Shown here piece by piece: positions 13,820 to 17,055 of a stretch of DNA of 17,055 nt. Each line of letters starts with the position of its first letter. The first letter of the stretch is position 1. The stretch comes from an uncultured Ideonella sp. (GTDB lineage: Bacteria; Pseudomonadota; Gammaproteobacteria; Burkholderiales; Burkholderiaceae), in assembly GCA_946479475.1 (NCBI GenBank), contig CAMLGG010000098.1, forward strand, positions 1 through 17,055, read 5' to 3'. The translations under genes and the position numbers were made by a program. The notes under the pieces were generated by a model that worked only from the letters and a program-made list of their open reading frames with translations, searched no databases and was not told where the DNA came from.

Positions 13820-13868
13820 TTTCACTTACCCTCGCGTTTCCCCTAAGTCAACGTCGAGGAGCGTTGCC

Positions 13869-16800
13869 ATGTCCCAGGCCACGCCGCTGCCCAGCCCCGC
13901 CATCGCCGCGCCCGCGCGGGAAGAGATCGAATCCCTGGCCCGCCACGGCCTTTACGACGCCGCACGCGAGCGTGACGCCTGCGGTGTCGGCTTCGTGGCC
14001 CACATCAAAGGGCAGAAGGCGCATGCGATCGTCTCCCAGGGCCTGAAGATCCTGGAGAACCTCGACCATCGCGGAGCGGTGGGCGCCGACAAGCTGATGG
14101 GCGACGGCGCCGGCATCCTCATCCAGATTCCCGACGATCTCTTCCGCACCGAGATGGCCGCGCAAGGCGTGCACCTGCCTCCTCCGGGCGAGTACGGCGT
14201 CGGCATGATCTTCCTGCCGAAGGAGCACGCGTCGCGACTGGCCTGCGAGCAGGAGATGGAGCGCGCGATCAAGGCCGAAGGCCAGGTGCTGCTCGGCTGG
14301 CGGGACGTGCCGGTCGACTCCGAGATGCCGATGTCGCCCACCGTGCGCGCCAAGGAGCCGATCATCCGCCAGGTCTTCATCGGCCGAGGCGCGGACGTGA
14401 TCGTGCCGGATGCCCTGGAGCGCAAGCTCTACGTGATCCGCAAGACCGCCTCGGCCGCCATCCAGGCGCTCAAGCTGACCCACAGCCACGAGTACTACGT
14501 GCCCAGCATGAGCTGCCGCACGATCATCTACAAGGGCCTGCTGCTGGCCGACCAGGTCGGCCAGTACTACAAGGACCTGTCCGACCCGCGAACGGTCTCG
14601 GCCCTGGCGCTGGTGCACCAGCGCTTCTCGACCAACACCTTCCCCGAATGGCCCCTGGCCCACCCCTACCGGATGGTGGCCCACAACGGCGAGATCAACA
14701 CCGTCAAGGGCAACTTCAACTGGATGCGGGCACGCGAAGGCGTGATGAAGTCGCCGGTGCTGGGCGAAGACCTGAGAAAGCTCTACCCCATCACCTTCGA
14801 AGGCCAGTCGGACACGGCGACCTTCGACAACACCCTCGAGCTGCTGACGATGTCGGGCTACCCGCTCGCCCACGCCGCGATGATGATGATCCCCGAGGCA
14901 TGGGAGCAGCACGAGCTGATGGACGAGCGCCGCCGGGCGTTCTACGAGTACCACGCCTCGATGATGGAGCCCTGGGACGGCCCGGCCGCGATGGTCTTCA
15001 CCGACGGCAAGCAGATCGGCGCCACGCTCGATCGCAATGGCCTGCGCCCCGCCCGCTACATCGTCACCGACGACGACCTGGTGGTGATGGCCTCCGAGTC
15101 CGGCGTGCTGCCCATCCCCGAGAACCGCATCGTCAAGAAGTGGCGCCTGCAGCCGGGAAAGATGTTCCTGATCGACCTTGAACAGGGTCGCATCGTCGAC
15201 GACGAGGAACTGAAGAACCAGTTCGCGAGCGCACGGCCGTACCGCCAGTGGATCGACAACGTCCGGGTGCGCCTGGATGCGATCCCCGCCACCGAGGCGC
15301 AGCCGCCCGCCTCCAGCGAATCCCTGCTCGACCGCCAGCAGGCCTTCGGCTACACGCAGGAGGACATCAAGTTCCTGCTGGCGCCCATGGCCACCGCGGG
15401 CGAGGAGGGCATCGGCTCGATGGGCAACGACTCGCCGCTCGCGGTGCTGTCGGACAAGAACAAGCCGCTGTACAACTACTTCAAGCAGCTGTTCGCCCAG
15501 GTCACGAACCCGCCGATCGACCCGATCCGCGAAGCCATCGTGATGAGCCTGAACAGCTTCATCGGCCCCAAGCCCAACCTGCTCGACATCAACGCGGTGA
15601 ACCCGCCGATGCGGCTGGAGGTCTCGCAGCCCATCCTCGACTTCAAGGGCATGGCCAAGCTGCGCGCGATCGAGGGCGCCACCGGCGGCAAGTTCAAGTC
15701 GTACGAGATCGACATCACCTACCCGCTGGCCTGGGGCAAGGCCGGCATCGAGGCCAAGCTGGCATCGCTGTGTGCACAGAGCGTGGATGCGCTCAAGAGC
15801 GGCCACAACATCCTCATCATCACCGACCGGCGCGTCAGTCGCTCGCAGGTCGCCATCCCGGCGCTGCTCGCTCTTTCCGCGATCCACCACCACCTGGTGC
15901 GCGAGGGCCTGCGCACGACCGCCGGCCTGGTCGTCGAGACGGGCTCGGCGCGCGAGGTGCACCACTTCGCCGTCCTGGCCGGCTACGGTGCCGAGGCCGT
16001 GCATCCGTACCTGGCGATGGAGACGCTGGCCGCGATGCACCAGGAGCTGCCGGGCGAGCTGTCGGCCGAGAAGGCCGTCTACAACTACGTCAAGGCGATC
16101 GGCAAGGGCCTGTCGAAGATCATGTCCAAGATGGGCGTGTCGACCTACATGTCCTATTGCGGCGCGCAGCTTTTCGAGGCCATCGGCCTGAACAAGGACA
16201 TGGTGTCGAAGTACTTCCGCGGCACGGCGACGCAGGTCGAGGGCATCGGCGTCTTCGAGGTGGCCGAAGAGGCCTTGCGCAACCACCGCGCGGCCTTCGG
16301 CGACGACCCCCTGCTCGAGAACATGCTGGACGCCGGCGGCGAGTACGCTTGGCGCACCCGCGGCGAAGAGCACATGTGGACGCCGGACGCGATCGCCAAG
16401 CTGCAGCACAGCACCCGCTCCGGCAAGTTCGAGACGTACAAGGAGTACGCCCAGCTCATCAACGACCAGAGCAAGCGCCACCTCACGCTGCGCGGCCTGT
16501 TCGAGTTCAAGTTCGATCCGGCCAAGGCCATCCCGGTGGAGGAGGTCGAGCCCGCGTCGGAGATCGTCAGGCGCTTCGCCACCGGCGCCATGTCGCTGGG
16601 CTCGATCTCGACCGAAGCCCATACGACACTGGCGATCGCCATGAACCGCATCGGCGGCAAGAGCAACACCGGCGAGGGCGGCGAGGATCCGGCGCGCTAC
16701 CGCAACGAGCTCAAGGGCATCCCCATCACCGACGGCACCAAGGTGTCCGACGTGATCGGCGCCGGCGTGGTCGAGTCCGACTACGAGATGAAGCAGGGCG

Positions 16801-17055
16801 ACAGCCTGCGCTCCAAGATCAAGCAGGTCGCCTCGGGCCGCTTCGGCGTCACCACCGAGTACCTCGTCTCGGCCGACCAGATCCAGATCAAGATGGCCCA
16901 GGGCGCCAAGCCGGGCGAGGGCGGCCAGCTGCCCGGCGGCAAGGTGACCGACTACATCGGCATGCTGCGCTACTCGGTGCCGGGCGTGGGCCTCATCAGC
17001 CCGCCGCCGCACCACGACATCTACTCGATCGAGGACCTGGCGCAGCTCATCCACG
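13869..17055 (+). CDS. gltB: Glutamate synthase (NADPH) large subunit, 5' part (runs off the window)
   Basis: The frame is open for 1062 codons up to the right edge; full-length family members are about 1500-1600 residues. GltB converts glutamine and 2-oxoglutarate into two glutamates. The first 37 residues are a propeptide; Cys38 (in ERDACGVGF) becomes the N-terminal nucleophile of the glutaminase domain, whose H272-NGEINT motif is visible. The central domain contains [15 protein letters not shown]. The FMN/2-oxoglutarate domain begins near residue 871 ([11 protein letters not shown]) and includes T905-GAMSLGSIS and GEGGED. The Fe-S cysteines and the C-terminal helix domain lie beyond the window. 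AGGAG (13857-13861) sits 7 bases before the ATG. A gltD gene would be expected downstream. Confidence 0.96.
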   Translation, partial: MSQATPLPSPAIAAPAREEIESLARHGLYDAARERDACGVGFVAHIKGQKAHAIVSQGLKILENLDHRGAVGADKLMGDGAGILIQIPDDLFRTEMAAQGVHLPPPGEYGVGMIFLPKEHASRLACEQEMERAIKAEGQVLLGWRDVPVDSEMPMSPTVRAKEPIIRQVFIGRGADVIVPDALERKLYVIRKTASAAIQALKLTHSHEYYVPSMSCRTIIYKGLLLADQVGQYYKDLSDPRTVSALALVHQRFSTNTFPEWPLAHPYRMVAHNGEINTVKGNFNWMRAREGVMKSPVLGEDLRKLYPITFEGQSDTATFDNTLELLTMSGYPLAHAAMMMIPEAWEQHELMDERRRAFYEYHASMMEPWDGPAAMVFTDGKQIGATLDRNGLRPARYIVTDDDLVVMASESGVLPIPENRIVKKWRLQPGKMFLIDLEQGRIVDDEELKNQFASARPYRQWIDNVRVRLDAIPATEAQPPASSESLLDRQQAFGYTQEDIKFLLAPMATAGEEGIGSMGNDSPLAVLSDKNKPLYNYFKQLFAQVTNPPIDPIREAIVMSLNSFIGPKPNLLDINAVNPPMRLEVSQPILDFKGMAKLRAIEGATGGKFKSYEIDITYPLAWGKAGIEAKLASLCAQSVDALKSGHNILIITDRRVSRSQVAIPALLALSAIHHHLVREGLRTTAGLVVETGSAREVHHFAVLAGYGAEAVHPYLAMETLAAMHQELPGELSAEKAVYNYVKAIGKGLSKIMSKMGVSTYMSYCGAQLFEAIGLNKDMVSKYFRGTATQVEGIGVFEVAEEALRNHRAAFGDDPLLENMLDAGGEYAWRTRGEEHMWTPDAIAKLQHSTRSGKFETYKEYAQLINDQSKRHLTLRGLFEFKFDPAKAIPVEEVEPASEIVRRFATGAMSLGSISTEAHTTLAIAMNRIGGKSNTGEGGEDPARYRNELKGIPITDGTKVSDVIGAGVVESDYEMKQGDSLRSKIKQVASGRFGVTTEYLVSADQIQIKMAQGAKPGEGGQLPGGKVTDYIGMLRYSVPGVGLISPPPHHDIYSIEDLAQLIH

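Noticed and set aside
13848..17054. 1068-codon open frame antisense to gltB
   Set aside because: It mirrors gltB codon by codon in GC-rich DNA. The translated sequence is low-complexity His/Leu/Arg/Val-rich with no recognisable domain, while the sense strand has full family motifs.

Overview
The window is GC-rich chromosomal DNA, almost fully packed with genes. The order (cyaY, convergent mrcA, divergent pilMNOPQ, aroK-aroB-dgt, gltB) and the protein types point to a beta-proteobacterium, most likely Burkholderiales. This is inferred from family knowledge and synteny; no database was consulted.

Layout. Positions 1-135 hold two tandem copies of a 60-61 bp palindromic, REP-like repeat. The second copy runs straight into the start of cyaY (frataxin-like iron protein, 136-489). 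mrcA (PBP1A, 515-2875, minus strand) converges on cyaY and diverges from the type IV pilus operon. The 298 bp between mrcA and pilM carries promoter-like elements for both directions and a small palindrome. The operon pilM-pilN-pilO-pilP-pilQ (3174-8344) encodes the pilus alignment complex and outer-membrane secretin. Each junction shows a 4-base GTGA or ATGA overlap. It is followed after 35 bp by a lipoprotein of unassigned function with Ig-like repeats and calcium-loop-like acidic repeats (8380-10026). Next come shikimate kinase (aroK), 3-dehydroquinate synthase (aroB) and a dGTPase-family HD hydrolase (dgt), closely spaced and probably co-transcribed.

Between dgt and gltB lies a REP-associated (IS200-like, Y1) transposase gene at 13042-13752. 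It is bracketed by a 13 bp inverted repeat (12/13 identical), so it looks like an inserted unit. The residue that aligns with the catalytic tyrosine is phenylalanine. The window ends inside gltB (glutamate synthase large subunit), which is open from 13869 to the right edge.

How the genes work together: PilM (cytoplasmic), PilN/PilO (inner membrane), PilP (lipoprotein) and PilQ (secretin) form one trans-envelope machine, and the Ig-like lipoprotein may be a surface or envelope accessory to it. AroK and AroB serve aromatic amino-acid synthesis, and GltB serves ammonia assimilation. Most of the window is conserved housekeeping DNA. The parts worth a second look are the tandem repeat feeding into cyaY, the Ig-like lipoprotein next to pilQ, and the RAYT unit with its altered active site.
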